A stretch of 64,000 nt of DNA from Szabonella alba (GCF_016765775.1 NZ_JAESVN010000005.1:62001-126000), one strand, 5' to 3'; shown: positions 44,589-54,074, counted from the first letter of the stretch. Translations and numbers: made by a program. The notes: generated from the sequence alone by a model not told the origin.

Positions 44589-46175
44589 ATGGCCCATAGC
44601 GCGCTTGACCCGAGCTTTCGCCGCCTGATCGACGAACACGCCCCGGTTCGTCAGGCGGGCAGCGGCTTCATCTTCACCGAAGGGCCGATCTGGCATCCGG
44701 TGGACAATTACCTGCTCTTTTCCGACATGCCCGGCGATACGCGCCGCAGGCTGGACGGGGCGGGGGTGCGTGAGGTTGCGCGCCCCTCGAACAAGGGCAA
44801 CGGCATGACCTATGATGCCGATCTCAATCTGCTGGTCTGCGAACATTCCACCAGTTCGGTCGCGCGTATCCGCCCGGATGGCACGCGGGAGGTGCTGGCC
44901 AGCCATTTCGAGGGGCGGGAACTGAATTCGCCCAATGATATCGTCGTGAAATCGGATGGTTCGATCTGGTTCACCGATCCCTGGTATGGCCGTATGCCGC
45001 ATTTCGGGGTGGAACGGCCCCGGCAACTGGGCTGGCAGGGGGTGTTCCGCATTCCGCCGGGCGCGCGGCCGGGGGCGGAACCCGACCTGATGGTGGACCG
45101 CTACACTTTCACCCAGCCCAACGGGCTGTGTTTCTGCCCGGACGAATCGAAACTTTACATCAACGATACCGAACAGGCGAATATCCGGGTCTATGACGTT
45201 ACCCCGCAGGGGCTGAAGAATGGCCGGATCTTTGCCAGTGGCCTGCGCGACAGTCTGCTGCCCGGTGTTCCGGACGGGTTGAAATGCGACGCCGAAGGCA
45301 ATGTCTGGTGCTGCGCGCCGGGGGGGCTTTGGGTCTATGCGCCTGATGGCCGCCTGATCGGCAAGGTCTCGGTCCCCGAACTGCCCGCGAATTTCCATTG
45401 GGGCGGGCCGGACTGGCGCACGCTTTATGTCTGCGCTACGACCTCGGTCTATGCGATTCCCGTCAAGGTGGGGCCGAAGCCCGAACCTTTCATGCGCGCG
45501 CGCCCGGCTGCGCGGTCGGCTGCTGCTGAAGGCGGGGCCGGTGCTGCTGCGGCGGGATCATCGGGCGATGACCTGCGGCTGGATGCGTCACGCGCGGCGC
45601 TGATCATTCAGGACATGCAGAACGACGTGGTGATGGAGGGCGGCGCCTTTGCCGCCTCGGGCAGCCCGGCCCATTGCCGCGAACAGGACGCGATTGCCAA
45701 TATCGCACGGCTTGCCGCGCGCTGCCGCGAACTGGGCGTGCCGGTGATCCATGTCTGGTTCGTCCGCCGGGCCGATGGGGCCGACATGACGCTGAATGCG
45801 CCGCTGTTCGAAGGGGCGGTGGATGCCAATGCGCTGGTCGAAGGGACATGGGGGGCGGAACCCGTGCCGGGGCTGGAGGCGAAGCCGGGTGATTATATCG
45901 TCACAAAGAACCGGATGAGCGCCTGGGAAGGCACGCGGCTGGAAACGATCCTCAAGGCCAACGGCCGCGATCTGATCATCGAGACCGGCGCCTGGACCAA
46001 CATGAGCATCGAACACACCGCGCGCACCGGGGCCGACAAGGGCTATGTCATGGTCATCCCCGAGGATGGCTGTTCGACGATGAATGCCGACTGGCACCGC
46101 GCCAGCGTGGACTATGCGATGCAGAATGTGGCGCTGGTGACCAAGACTGCCCGGGTGATCGCAGCTCTGGGCTGA
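44589..46175 (+). CDS. fusion of SMP-30/gluconolactonase-like and isochorismatase-like domains
   Basis: A 528-aa two-domain protein. Residues 1-300 are an SMP-30/LRE six-bladed propeller with metal-site residues in FTEGPIW (Glu31), NSPNDIVV (Asn115), QPNGLCF and VPDGLKCD (Asp229). Residues about 302-330 are an Ala/Gly-rich linker. Residues 331-528 are a cysteine-hydrolase (isochorismatase) fold with Asp342 (QDMQND) and Lys440 (TKNRMSAW). The expected nucleophilic Cys position is Ser473 (TNMSIEH). The C-domain is thus unlike nicotinamidase-type amidases and may be a non-cysteine hydrolase. It is the last gene of the operon, followed by a hairpin repeat. Confidence 0.9.
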   Translation: MAHSALDPSFRRLIDEHAPVRQAGSGFIFTEGPIWHPVDNYLLFSDMPGDTRRRLDGAGVREVARPSNKGNGMTYDADLNLLVCEHSTSSVARIRPDGTREVLASHFEGRELNSPNDIVVKSDGSIWFTDPWYGRMPHFGVERPRQLGWQGVFRIPPGARPGAEPDLMVDRYTFTQPNGLCFCPDESKLYINDTEQANIRVYDVTPQGLKNGRIFASGLRDSLLPGVPDGLKCDAEGNVWCCAPGGLWVYAPDGRLIGKVSVPELPANFHWGGPDWRTLYVCATTSVYAIPVKVGPKPEPFMRARPAARSAAAEGGAGAAAAGSSGDDLRLDASRAALIIQDMQNDVVMEGGAFAASGSPAHCREQDAIANIARLAARCRELGVPVIHVWFVRRADGADMTLNAPLFEGAVDANALVEGTWGAEPVPGLEAKPGDYIVTKNRMSAWEGTRLETILKANGRDLIIETGAWTNMSIEHTARTGADKGYVMVIPEDGCSTMNADWHRASVDYAMQNVALVTKTARVIAALG

Positions 46176-46189
46176 ACCTGGCCGGGCAA

Positions 46190-46260
46190 GGGGGAGGCTG
46201 TCTGCCTCCCCGGTCCGGTTCCCGGCCCCCCCTCCGAAGGTATTTTGGCCAAGATGAATG
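46190..46260 (+). repeat. dispersed intergenic repeat copy C / likely operon terminator
   Basis: An 8-bp perfect stem GGGGAGGC / GCCTCCCC with loop TGTCT (the same loop as copy D), then a C-run, GAAGGTATTTTGG and CCAAGATGAA. It fills the 95-base gap between the convergent SMP-30 fusion gene and the HPP gene and probably terminates the long operon. Confidence 0.65.
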
Positions 46261-46270
46261 GGAGTGGACC

Positions 46271-47521
46271 CTAGCCCCATTCGGGGTGATGGGCGCGGGC
46301 CAGTGCGGCAATCAGATCGGCGCGGGTGACAAAGCCGGTCAGGCGCCCACCCTCCAGCACCGGGATGCCCTGCTGCCCGCCCTCGGCCAGCAGGTCGATC
46401 AGCGTGCCAAGCGGGGTGTCCGCCCCGGCCGTCGCCACGGCGGGCACCATGGCATCACGCGCCATCGGCACCGCTGCCTGCTGCCCCGCCCGGATCAGCC
46501 GTGACAGAACGCCCCGATCGGCCGGTTGCTGTTCGATCCGCCGCCAGTAGCGCAGCAGGTCGCTTTCGCCCAGAAGGCCCAGAAACATGCCGCTTGCATC
46601 GGTGACGGGCAGGGTGCGCACGCGATGTTCGTTGAAGATTGAGGCCACATCGGAAAGCGGCGTCTCGGGGCGCAGGGCCACGACCTGCCGCGTCATCAAT
46701 TCCCGGCAGGCCACGCCGTCAAACAGATGCGTCGCGGCCTCATGATGCGCGGCGGCGATCAGCCGTTCCAGATCACCGGCGCCGATATTGGCATCCAGTT
46801 GCAGCCGCTGCAGAATCGCCTCAAGCGCCGCGCCGTCAAGGGCAGGGCGCAACCCGACCTTGCCTTCGATCTGCGGCGCATGGGCGACTGGCTGACGGAA
46901 GGGAAAGCGCCGACCGGTCACGCGGTTATAGATCGCGGCACAGGCCAGCAGCAGGCAGCTTTCCATGAAGACCGGCACGAACGCGTAGGAAAAGCCGATT
47001 TCCCGCACGACATCCGCCGCCAGCACCGTGCCAAGCGCCACGCCCGCCGCCGGGGGATGCAGCGCGCGCAGCCGCATCATCGCCATCATCGACAGCGTGA
47101 CCGACAATCCCAGCGCCAGCCATGTCGGACCCAGAACCAGCACCAGTGCCACCCCGATCAGGGCCGAAACCGTATTGCCCACCACCGCCGACCAAGGCTG
47201 CGCCAGCGGGCTTGACGGGACGGCAAAGGCCAGAAAGGCCGTGGCGGCGAGCGGGGCGACCAGAAAGATCGAGGCCGCCCGCCCGCCCGAAAGCGGGAAA
47301 AGCTGGCTCATCAGCCCGAAACACAGAATCAGCGCAAGCCCGGTCCCGACCGAGGCGCGCAGCATCTCCATCGCGGGCGGATTGGCGATGGCCGGACCCA
47401 GCGGACGCCAGAATCGCGGATCGCGCCAGGGGGCTGGGCGGTCCACCCTTGAGTTCCGCGCCTCAGGGGCGGGGGGCTCACCGGGCTTCTGGTCCGGTTC
47501 CGCTTCCTGTGTCCCGCTCAT
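46271..47521 (-). CDS. HPP-family membrane protein with C-terminal CBS pair
   Basis: A 416-aa protein. Residues about 50-200 form four hydrophobic helices of the HPP family, including the namesake RLRALHPPAAGVALGTVL. The C-terminal third is a pair of CBS domains (LMTRQVVALRPETPLSDVASIF with VRTLPVTDASGMFLGLL, then AMVPAVATAGADTPLGTLIDLLAEGGQQGIPVLEGGRLTGFVTRADL). HPP proteins have been linked to nitrite transport in plants and cyanobacteria; the CBS pair suggests nucleotide control. Its start overlaps the holA stop by 4 bases, so it is cotranscribed with leuS-lptE-holA. Confidence 0.9.
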   Translation of the reverse strand: MSGTQEAEPDQKPGEPPAPEARNSRVDRPAPWRDPRFWRPLGPAIANPPAMEMLRASVGTGLALILCFGLMSQLFPLSGGRAASIFLVAPLAATAFLAFAVPSSPLAQPWSAVVGNTVSALIGVALVLVLGPTWLALGLSVTLSMMAMMRLRALHPPAAGVALGTVLAADVVREIGFSYAFVPVFMESCLLLACAAIYNRVTGRRFPFRQPVAHAPQIEGKVGLRPALDGAALEAILQRLQLDANIGAGDLERLIAAAHHEAATHLFDGVACRELMTRQVVALRPETPLSDVASIFNEHRVRTLPVTDASGMFLGLLGESDLLRYWRRIEQQPADRGVLSRLIRAGQQAAVPMARDAMVPAVATAGADTPLGTLIDLLAEGGQQGIPVLEGGRLTGFVTRADLIAALARAHHPEWG

Positions 47522-48534
47522 CTGACCGAGGCGATGCGCAAAAGCGCACGTTCAACCAGCGCCATTCCCGGCGCGCGGGAGGAGGAGCGCAGCGTGAGGT
47601 CGGTTTCCAGCAAGAGTTGCAGCGCGCGTTCGGCCTGCGCGCGGCCCAGACCCTGCGCCTGCCGCACCATGGCATCACGGCGGGGACCGAAGACCGGCGG
47701 GCGCATGCGCGTGAGGCCCGCCTCGGGGCCGCCGGGATCAGAGGCCGCCAGATGCAGGCTGCGGAAATGGCGCAGCGCCATGATGCAAAGCGTGACCGGC
47801 GCGACACCCTGACCTTCCAGCCGCCGCATCAGCGTGCCGATGGCGCTGCGCCGTTTCTCGGCGGCGGCATGGATCACCTCATCGACCTCGGCCTCGATGG
47901 TGCCGGGGGCAAGGGCCGCCACCTCTTCGGGCGCAAGCGGGGTGGCATCGCCCCATTTGTAAAGCGCGATCTTTTCCAGCATCTGCCGGAAATCGCCCGG
48001 ATCCAGCGCGCGCGAAAGGGCGGTCAGATCGGTCATCGCGGCGGGTGCAATGGCGGAGAGGCCAGCGCGGGCCAGTTCCGCCTCGATTTCCTCGCGCGTG
48101 GGGGGATCGTCATAAAACCCGATGGAGACGGTATCGCCGCGATCCTCGAACAGCTTTTTCAGCGCGGATTTTCCTTTGAGCTCGCCTGCCGTGACCACAA
48201 GCACGGCATCGCCGGGGCGCCAGTCCGACAGGGCGGTGGCCAGCAATGGCGCCAGACCGTCGCCCGCATCCTCGACAAAGGCGACACGCGGGCCGGGAAA
48301 GAAGCTTTGCGCGCGCAGCGCATCCGACAGCGCCGCCCCGTCGCGCCGCAGATCGGCGGCGGTCATACGGGCAAGGCGCATCTCGGCCTCGCCCTCGGGG
48401 CCGATCAGGGCCAGAATCGCCTCTTGCCGCTTCATCGCGACCCGCATGGGGTCGGCGCCGAAGATCAGCAATCCCGCCTTGGTCGCATCGGGTTTAGCCA
48501 GATATTTCGCGGCGGAGGGCCCCGAAAGTCTCAT
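47518..48534 (-). CDS. holA: DNA polymerase III subunit delta
   Basis: The clamp-loader delta subunit, 338 aa (usual about 340). Sequence landmarks are LLIFGADPMRVAMKRQEAILAL near the start, FFPGPRVAFVEDAGDG, LVVTAGELKGKSALKKLFE and the C-terminal helical domain. Delta opens the beta sliding clamp. It overlaps lptE upstream and the HPP gene downstream by 4 bases each. The leuS-lptE-holA order is widely conserved in proteobacteria, which supports the call. Confidence 0.93.
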   Translation of the reverse strand: MRLSGPSAAKYLAKPDATKAGLLIFGADPMRVAMKRQEAILALIGPEGEAEMRLARMTAADLRRDGAALSDALRAQSFFPGPRVAFVEDAGDGLAPLLATALSDWRPGDAVLVVTAGELKGKSALKKLFEDRGDTVSIGFYDDPPTREEIEAELARAGLSAIAPAAMTDLTALSRALDPGDFRQMLEKIALYKWGDATPLAPEEVAALAPGTIEAEVDEVIHAAAEKRRSAIGTLMRRLEGQGVAPVTLCIMALRHFRSLHLAASDPGGPEAGLTRMRPPVFGPRRDAMVRQAQGLGRAQAERALQLLLETDLTLRSSSRAPGMALVERALLRIASVR

Positions 48535-49028
48535 TCCGCAGACCAGCTGCCGGATGTTGCCAGAAGCTGCGTGACGATCTGATCGGCCAGAATCCGCATC
48601 AGGCGGCGCTGCGCATCGCCCTCGGCGGCAAGCCCGGCCACGGTTGAACCGGTCGCGGAATGCGAGGTGAAGCTTTCGGCCCGCCCGGCGGCAAGCTGCG
48701 TGTCAGTGCCCAGATCGCGCAGCGTCCAGTCCACGACACCGTTCAGATTGTAGCGCGTGATCGCATTGTCGGTGGTGATGGCAACACCGGTGGATTTCAG
48801 CCCGATCTCATAGGACAGGCCATAGCGCGCCGCCTGTGCCGGGCCCAGCCGTTCCTCAAGCCGTTTGACAAGGTTGAAGCCGAACCCGTCGCGCGGCGCG
48901 TCCGCCAGCACGGCGTTCTGCAGCTTCAGCCCCGGCCCGCCCGGCCCGTAAGCCGGGGCAAAGCCGCATCCCGCCAGCACCCCGGCGGGAAAAAAGGCAA
49001 GAAAGGTTCTGCGGTCAGATGACGACAT
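48531..49028 (-). CDS. lptE: LPS-assembly lipoprotein LptE
   Basis: A 165-aa outer-membrane lipoprotein that plugs the LptD barrel and aids LPS insertion. The signal peptide [20 protein letters not shown] leads to lipobox Cys21 (LAGCG), followed by the family-typical [12 protein letters not shown]. Its position between leuS and holA is the classical LptE location. It overlaps leuS by 14 bases. Sequence conservation of LptE is low, so synteny carries much of the weight. Confidence 0.9.
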   Translation of the reverse strand: MSSSDRRTFLAFFPAGVLAGCGFAPAYGPGGPGLKLQNAVLADAPRDGFGFNLVKRLEERLGPAQAARYGLSYEIGLKSTGVAITTDNAITRYNLNGVVDWTLRDLGTDTQLAAGRAESFTSHSATGSTVAGLAAEGDAQRRLMRILADQIVTQLLATSGSWSAE

Positions 49029-51570
49029 TGATGATCCGTCCCGGCACCACGATCAGTTTCTTCACCGGCTGCCCGGCGATGAACTTGATCACAGCTTCAT
49101 CCGCCAGCGCGATCTTTTCAACCTCGGCGGCAGGCATATCGGCAGGAACCGTCACTTCGGCGCGGCGCTTGCCGTTGATCTGCACGGGCAGGGTGACGGT
49201 ATCGGCGATCAGCAGGGCGGGGTCTGCCTTGGGCCATGGGGCCTGCGCGACAAGACCCGTGCCGCCCTGCATGGCCCAGATTTCCTCGGCCAGATGCGGC
49301 ACCATGGGTTGCAGAAGCTGCGCCATGACGCGCATCGCGTCGCGCTTGGCCTCACCGCCCGCCGTGGATTTCGACAGCGTATTGGTGAAGGCGTAAAGTG
49401 CCGCCACCGATTTGTTGAAGGCGAAACCTTCAATCCCCGCCGTCACATCGGCAATCGCGCGGGCCGTGGCGCGGGCAAGGTCGCGGTCGGCGTCATTCGC
49501 GGCTGTTTCGTCGCGCGTGATTTCATCGGCGATGCGCCAGACGCGGGCGAGGTGTTTCGCAGTCGCCTCCGCCCCGGAGGAGGTCCATTCCACATCGCGT
49601 TCGGGCGGGCTGTCGGACATCACGAACCAGCGCGCGGTATCGGCACCGTAAGCCGCGATGATGTTCATCGGGTCGACGACGTTTTTCTTGGATTTCGACA
49701 TCTTGGCGGACGGGATCACCTCAACAGCCGTGCCGTCCTTCAGCGTGGCACCGCCTTCCGAACGCTGGATGTCTTCGGGCAGATGATAGACCGGACGGCC
49801 CTTGTCGTCCCGCGTCATGTAAATCTCATGCGTCACCATGCCTTGGGTGAACAGCGCGTTGAAGGGCTCAATGGCTTTCGCAGGCAGATGCCCGGTCCTG
49901 TGCATCGCCCGGGCAAAGAAGCGGGAATAGAGCAGATGCAGAATCGCATGTTCGATCCCGCCGATATACTGGTCCACGTTCATCCAGTAATCGGCCTCCG
50001 CCGCATCCGTGGGCGTTGCGGCATGAGGGGAGGTGAAGCGCGCGAAATACCACGACGAATCAACGAACGTGTCCATCGTGTCGGTTTCCCGCCGCGCCGG
50101 TGCGCCGCAGGATGGACAGGCACAGTTGCGCCAGGTCGGGTGGCGGTCCAGCGGATTACCCGGCACGTCGAATGTCACGTCATCGGGCAGGCGGATCGGC
50201 AGGTTTTCCTTCCGCTCGGGCACCACGCCGCAGGCATCGCAATGCACCACCGGAATCGGGCAACCCCAGTAACGCTGGCGGCTGATGCCCCAGTCGCGCA
50301 GCCGGTAGTTCGTCACCCCACGCCCGACGGCCTGCGCCTCGCAGAACGCAATCGCGGCATCCACCGCCGCGGCCCCGGTCTGCACCTCATCGCCCGCGAA
50401 ACCGCGGATATACTGCACGGGCTGATCCTTGGGCGGCACAAAAGCCTCGGTCAGTTCGGCCTCTTCCGCGCCTTCGGGACCAAAGACCGGCGGAATCGCC
50501 AGCCCGTATTTCGTCGCAAACTCGAAATCCCGCTGGTCATGCGCCGGGCAGCCGAAAATCGCGCCGGTGCCGTAATCCATCAGGATGAAATTCGCGATGT
50601 AAACGGGAAGTTCCCATTCTGTATCAAAGGGATGGCGGACCCTGATACCGGTATCCATGCCACGTTTCTCGGCGGTTTCCAGCGCCTCGACCGATGTGCC
50701 GATGCGGCGGCATTCGGCCACGAATTCGGCCACGGCGGGGTCGTGGCGCTCCAGATGTTTCGCCAGCGGATGATCGGGTGAGATCGCGGCGAAACTTGCC
50801 CCCAGCAGCGTATCGGGGCGGGTCGTGTAGACCTCCAGCCGGTCAAACCCCTCGGGCGCATCGACCGTGGAAAAGGCGAATTGCAGACCCCGCGACTGCC
50901 CGATCCAGTTGGCCTGCATCAGCCGCACCTTTTCGGGCCAGTCCTTCAACCCCTCAAGCGCCGCCAGCAATTCCGCCGAATAGTCGGAAATCCGGAAAAA
51001 CCATTGCGTCAGCTCACGCCGTTCGACCGCAGCCCCTGACCGCCAGCCCTTGCCGTCGATCACCTGTTCATTGGCCAGAACCGTCATGTCCACCGGGTCC
51101 CAGTTCACCACGGCGTTCTTGCGGTAAACGAGGCCCGCCTCCAGCATGTCCAGAAACATCGCCTGCTGCTGGCCATAATATTCCGGGTCACAGGTCGCGA
51201 ATTCGCGGCTCCAGTCGATCGACAGGCCCAGCGGTTTCATCTGGTCGCGCATGTCGCGGATATTGCCGTAGGTCCAGTCTTTCGGATGGCCGCCGCGTTC
51301 CATCGCGGCGTTTTCGGCGGGCATCCCGAAGGCGTCCCAGCCCATCGGATGCAGCACCGAAAACCCTTGTGCGGCCTTGGTGCGCGCCACGACATCGCCC
51401 ATCGTGTAATTGCGCACATGGCCCATATGGATGCGCCCCGACGGATAGGGGAACATCTCAAGCACATAGTATTTCGGGCGGGACGGGTCGCGCCGCGCGG
51501 TAAAAACCCCCGCCTCATCCCAGGCCTTGCGCCAGCGGGGTTCGATTTCAGCGGGATCGTAGCGCGACAT
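49015..51570 (-). CDS. leuS: leucyl-tRNA synthetase
   Basis: A class I aminoacyl-tRNA synthetase of 851 aa (normal about 860). The HIGH box appears as HMGH at 48-51 within [17 protein letters not shown]. The CP1 editing domain is present ([22 protein letters not shown]), as are a zinc-like CPSCG insertion and the KMSKSKKN loop near residue 622, with the C-terminal LeuS beta-domain ([15 protein letters not shown]). It precedes lptE and follows a DUF3576 lipoprotein gene on the same strand. Confidence 0.97.
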   Translation of the reverse strand: MSRYDPAEIEPRWRKAWDEAGVFTARRDPSRPKYYVLEMFPYPSGRIHMGHVRNYTMGDVVARTKAAQGFSVLHPMGWDAFGMPAENAAMERGGHPKDWTYGNIRDMRDQMKPLGLSIDWSREFATCDPEYYGQQQAMFLDMLEAGLVYRKNAVVNWDPVDMTVLANEQVIDGKGWRSGAAVERRELTQWFFRISDYSAELLAALEGLKDWPEKVRLMQANWIGQSRGLQFAFSTVDAPEGFDRLEVYTTRPDTLLGASFAAISPDHPLAKHLERHDPAVAEFVAECRRIGTSVEALETAEKRGMDTGIRVRHPFDTEWELPVYIANFILMDYGTGAIFGCPAHDQRDFEFATKYGLAIPPVFGPEGAEEAELTEAFVPPKDQPVQYIRGFAGDEVQTGAAAVDAAIAFCEAQAVGRGVTNYRLRDWGISRQRYWGCPIPVVHCDACGVVPERKENLPIRLPDDVTFDVPGNPLDRHPTWRNCACPSCGAPARRETDTMDTFVDSSWYFARFTSPHAATPTDAAEADYWMNVDQYIGGIEHAILHLLYSRFFARAMHRTGHLPAKAIEPFNALFTQGMVTHEIYMTRDDKGRPVYHLPEDIQRSEGGATLKDGTAVEVIPSAKMSKSKKNVVDPMNIIAAYGADTARWFVMSDSPPERDVEWTSSGAEATAKHLARVWRIADEITRDETAANDADRDLARATARAIADVTAGIEGFAFNKSVAALYAFTNTLSKSTAGGEAKRDAMRVMAQLLQPMVPHLAEEIWAMQGGTGLVAQAPWPKADPALLIADTVTLPVQINGKRRAEVTVPADMPAAEVEKIALADEAVIKFIAGQPVKKLIVVPGRIINVVI

Positions 51571-51649
51571 GACAGGGCCTCAGACCGGGGGATTTCCGGG
51601 CGCAGTTAACCCGCATCCCCCCCGAAGGTCCAGAGCCGCAAACGGGTGG

Positions 51650-52204
51650 TCAAAGCCTGCTGTCACGCACCCGCAACTGCCGCGCCCGGGTCAGGATCGC
51701 ATCCTCGACCGCCCGCGCGGTTTCGCGGCTGACCGGTCCGCCGCCGCGTGTCTGAAGCGCCAGTTTCAGGCTGCGCGCATCCAGGGCCGTATCCTGAATA
51801 TAGGCGGTGGCCCGATAGGCGCGTCCGCCGCCGGGCGGGGTGCCATAGCCGGTGACGATCACCCCGGTGAAGGGATCGACCGATTCAATCGGCAGGAAGT
51901 TCAGCACGTCCAGCGTGGCGTTCCAGATGTATTTGTTGACCTCGACCGTGGTGTTGGGGTCCGACGAATTGCCGAAGATCGACCAGATCGTGCTGTTGCC
52001 GCGCCGTTCCTGTTCCAGTTCGGCCTCGGCCACCTGTGCTGCGCGTTCGCGTGCGGCAAGCGCCTGATCCGAGGGCACATCATTGCGGCTGCCGCCGAAG
52101 AACCCGCCGAAACCACCCCCGCCACAGGCCGCAAGGCTGGTCAACAGGGCCAGCGCGGTTCCCATGCGCAGCATTCGGATCGGCAAAAGGCGGTGCAGCT
52201 TCAT
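51650..52204 (-). CDS. DUF3576 lipoprotein
   Basis: A 184-aa predicted lipoprotein. The N-terminal signal peptide ends in LTSLAACG (lipobox Cys about 27), followed by a Gly/Phe-rich segment and the DUF3576 core (WSIFGNSSDPNTTVEVNKYIWNATLDVLNFLP, VIVTGYGTPPGG, YRATAYIQDTALDARSL). This family is confined largely to alphaproteobacteria and typically precedes leuS; it is thought to be outer-membrane associated. The gap to leuS is 79 bases, so cotranscription is likely. Confidence 0.88.
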   Translation of the reverse strand: MKLHRLLPIRMLRMGTALALLTSLAACGGGGFGGFFGGSRNDVPSDQALAARERAAQVAEAELEQERRGNSTIWSIFGNSSDPNTTVEVNKYIWNATLDVLNFLPIESVDPFTGVIVTGYGTPPGGGRAYRATAYIQDTALDARSLKLALQTRGGGPVSRETARAVEDAILTRARQLRVRDSRL

Positions 52205-52666
52205 ACGGTCCCCCGTTTCTTGACCCGTTCTGTCTATCTTGGCGCGCCATGCCGGACAAGGGCTTTTGCCCCCTTGGCCGGGACGGGCGTCCGGCAGGGG
52301 GATGGCGGGCGGGAATCACCCCCGCGTCCCGTGTGGCGCGGCGCGCCCGCGCGCGACTCATCCTTTATGGACGGCGACGGGCGACATGCGGGGCGGCAGT
52401 TGATCCGTGCCTTGGGCAGGCAAGGGCCGCGAAACTGCGCCCGATCACGGCTGCCTGCCGCTGCGGAAGGCGCGCGCAACGGCGCAGGATGCCTGCCATC
52501 AAAGAGGCCCTGCCCGCGACTGTGGCATAGCTGCACCATCATCCACGTCTTTCCGTCCGTCCGGGCCGCTGTCGTTGCAATCCGGGGCGTGAGAGTGGAA
52601 ACACAATGCATACCCAATTCGGATTTCCCTGAGTTGGGCAGCACCTTTGAACAAACGAGGGAAACC
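52205..52666 (+). promoter_or_regulatory. 462-bp spacer / leader region upstream of the porin gene
   Basis: No plausible gene was found in this long gap. Towards the porin it becomes less GC-rich, with TTGCAA (52575-52580) about 90 bases before the ATG, ACACAATGCATACCC, and an AACGAGGGAAACC ribosome-binding region. This suggests a regulated promoter and a 5' leader for the highly expressed porin, and the promoter of the divergent lipoprotein-leuS operon. The assignments are tentative. Confidence 0.4.
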
Positions 52667-53611
52667 ATGAAAAAGCTTCTGATTGCGACGACCGCGCTCG
52701 TGGCAACCGCTGGCGTCGCCGCTGCCGACGTCAAACTGTCCGGCTACGGCCGCTTCGGTCTGGACTATCGCGCTGATCGCGGCCTGCCGAATGGCCCGGG
52801 CGGCGCTGTGACCGACTCCAAGACCCAAGTCAACATGCGGATGCGTCTGAACATCGACGCCAGCACCGAAACCGATTCCGGCGTGACCTTCGGCGGTCGT
52901 TTCCGCCTGCAGTCGTCGACCAACAGCAATGCTACCGCGACCAGCGCAGCGCTGCTCTATGCCACCTATGCCGGCATGCGCATGGAAGTTGGTAACACCA
53001 ACAACGCGTTCGATACCGCGAAGCTGGTTTACAACTCGGAAATGGGCTACCTGGACCGCTCGTTCGGCGACCCGATCACCGTCGGCGCAGCATACAGCTC
53101 GTCCACTGGTGTTGCTAACACCATGGGCATCTTCGCTTCCTACAACTTCGGTGCAGGTAGCGTCCGCGTTTCGTGGAAAACTCCGGACCAGACCACGAAT
53201 GCTTCGGTCGACGAAGAAGTCCAGATCTCGGCTGACTATGCCTTCGGTCAGTTCACGGTTTCGGGTGTCTACAGCGACAACACCGGTGGTCTTGCTCGCA
53301 AAGACTACTTCATCGGTGCTGAATATGCCGTGAACTCCGACATCAATGTCGGCCTGCTGCACTTCCGTGGCAAGCCCGATGGCGGCGCTTCGCAAAACCG
53401 CACCACGCTCTATGGTAACTACTCCATGGGCGCGATCACCTATCGTGGCTATGTCGCTCATGACAACTCCATGACCCTTCCGTTCCAAACCAAAACCGCT
53501 TTCGGTCTGGGCCTCGACTACGATCTGGGCGGCGCGCGTCTGGGTGCGGACATCCACCGCTCCTACGACAAAGAGACCGTTGCCGGTCTTGGTGTTCGCT
53601 TCGACTTCTGA
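52667..53611 (+). CDS. outer-membrane porin (Rhodobacter type)
   Basis: A 314-aa trimeric general porin. The signal peptide MKKLLIATTALVATAGVAAA is followed by ADVKLSGYGRFGLDYRAD. The mature part alternates amphipathic strands (MRMRLNIDASTETDSGVTFGGRFRLQ, YNFGAGSVRVSWKTP) and ends in the barrel-closing Phe (GVRFDF). Its codon choice is visibly different from neighbours (many GCT, GGT, TTC, AAC codons), as expected for a highly expressed gene. A textbook terminator follows. It allows diffusion of small solutes across the outer membrane. Confidence 0.95.
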   Translation: MKKLLIATTALVATAGVAAADVKLSGYGRFGLDYRADRGLPNGPGGAVTDSKTQVNMRMRLNIDASTETDSGVTFGGRFRLQSSTNSNATATSAALLYATYAGMRMEVGNTNNAFDTAKLVYNSEMGYLDRSFGDPITVGAAYSSSTGVANTMGIFASYNFGAGSVRVSWKTPDQTTNASVDEEVQISADYAFGQFTVSGVYSDNTGGLARKDYFIGAEYAVNSDINVGLLHFRGKPDGGASQNRTTLYGNYSMGAITYRGYVAHDNSMTLPFQTKTAFGLGLDYDLGGARLGADIHRSYDKETVAGLGVRFDF

Positions 53612-53640
53612 TCTTAACCGATCCGAAGCACAGCTACGGG

Positions 53641-53673
53641 AAGGCGGGCCATTGGCCCGCCTTTTCGCTTTGC
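53641..53673 (+). terminator. rho-independent terminator of the porin gene
   Basis: A perfect 10-bp stem (AAGGCGGGCC / GGCCCGCCTT) with a 3-base loop, followed by TTCGCTTT. It sits 30 bases after the porin stop. Confidence 0.9.
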
Positions 53674-53765
53674 GCCCCATCCTTCCCTGCGCGATCCCCC
53701 GCCGCCAAAGCGCCCGCCGGGTCCGCGCCCTTGCCCGGCCCGGGCGGATCGGGCAGGATTGCGGC

Positions 53766-54074
53766 ATGAAACCCCGGATTGCCCCCCTTTGCCTTGCCCT
53801 GATCGGCAGCCTTGCGGCAGCGCCCGCCATGGCGCAGATTTCGCTTTCGGGTCAGGCGGCGATGGGGCTGGACCGCGCAGAATCGGGCGATGTCTCGATC
53901 CGCAACAAGACGCGGCTGGATATCGACGCCGCCCGCGTGACCGATGGCGGCATAACCTTCGGCGCCCGCATCCGGGTTGAGGATGATACAGGCCGGGGCG
54001 GCTGTCGCCGCGCCGGGCGCCGCGATTGCGGCCTGCCGATGCCGATGCTGTATCTGCAATTCGGCGAAAACTGA
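53766..54074 (+). CDS. truncated porin-like protein
   Basis: A 102-aa product with its own signal peptide (MKPRIAPLCLALIGSLAAAPAMA). It then matches only the first few strands of the adjacent porin: QISLSGQAAMGLDR against VKLSGYGRFGLDYR, and RLDIDAARVTDGGITFGARIRVE against RLNIDASTETDSGVTFGGRFRLQ. It ends at LYLQFGEN, where the full-length porin continues for about 200 residues. Two Cys lie in GGCRRAGRRDCG. It is too short to make a barrel. It could be a remnant of a tandem duplication or a small outer-membrane accessory protein. Confidence 0.65.
   Translation: MKPRIAPLCLALIGSLAAAPAMAQISLSGQAAMGLDRAESGDVSIRNKTRLDIDAARVTDGGITFGARIRVEDDTGRGGCRRAGRRDCGLPMPMLYLQFGEN

Noticed and set aside
52499-53830. 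A 443-codon minus-strand frame opposite the porin
   Set aside because: The plus strand encodes a complete porin with signal peptide and terminator; the antisense frame is a by-product of codon bias.
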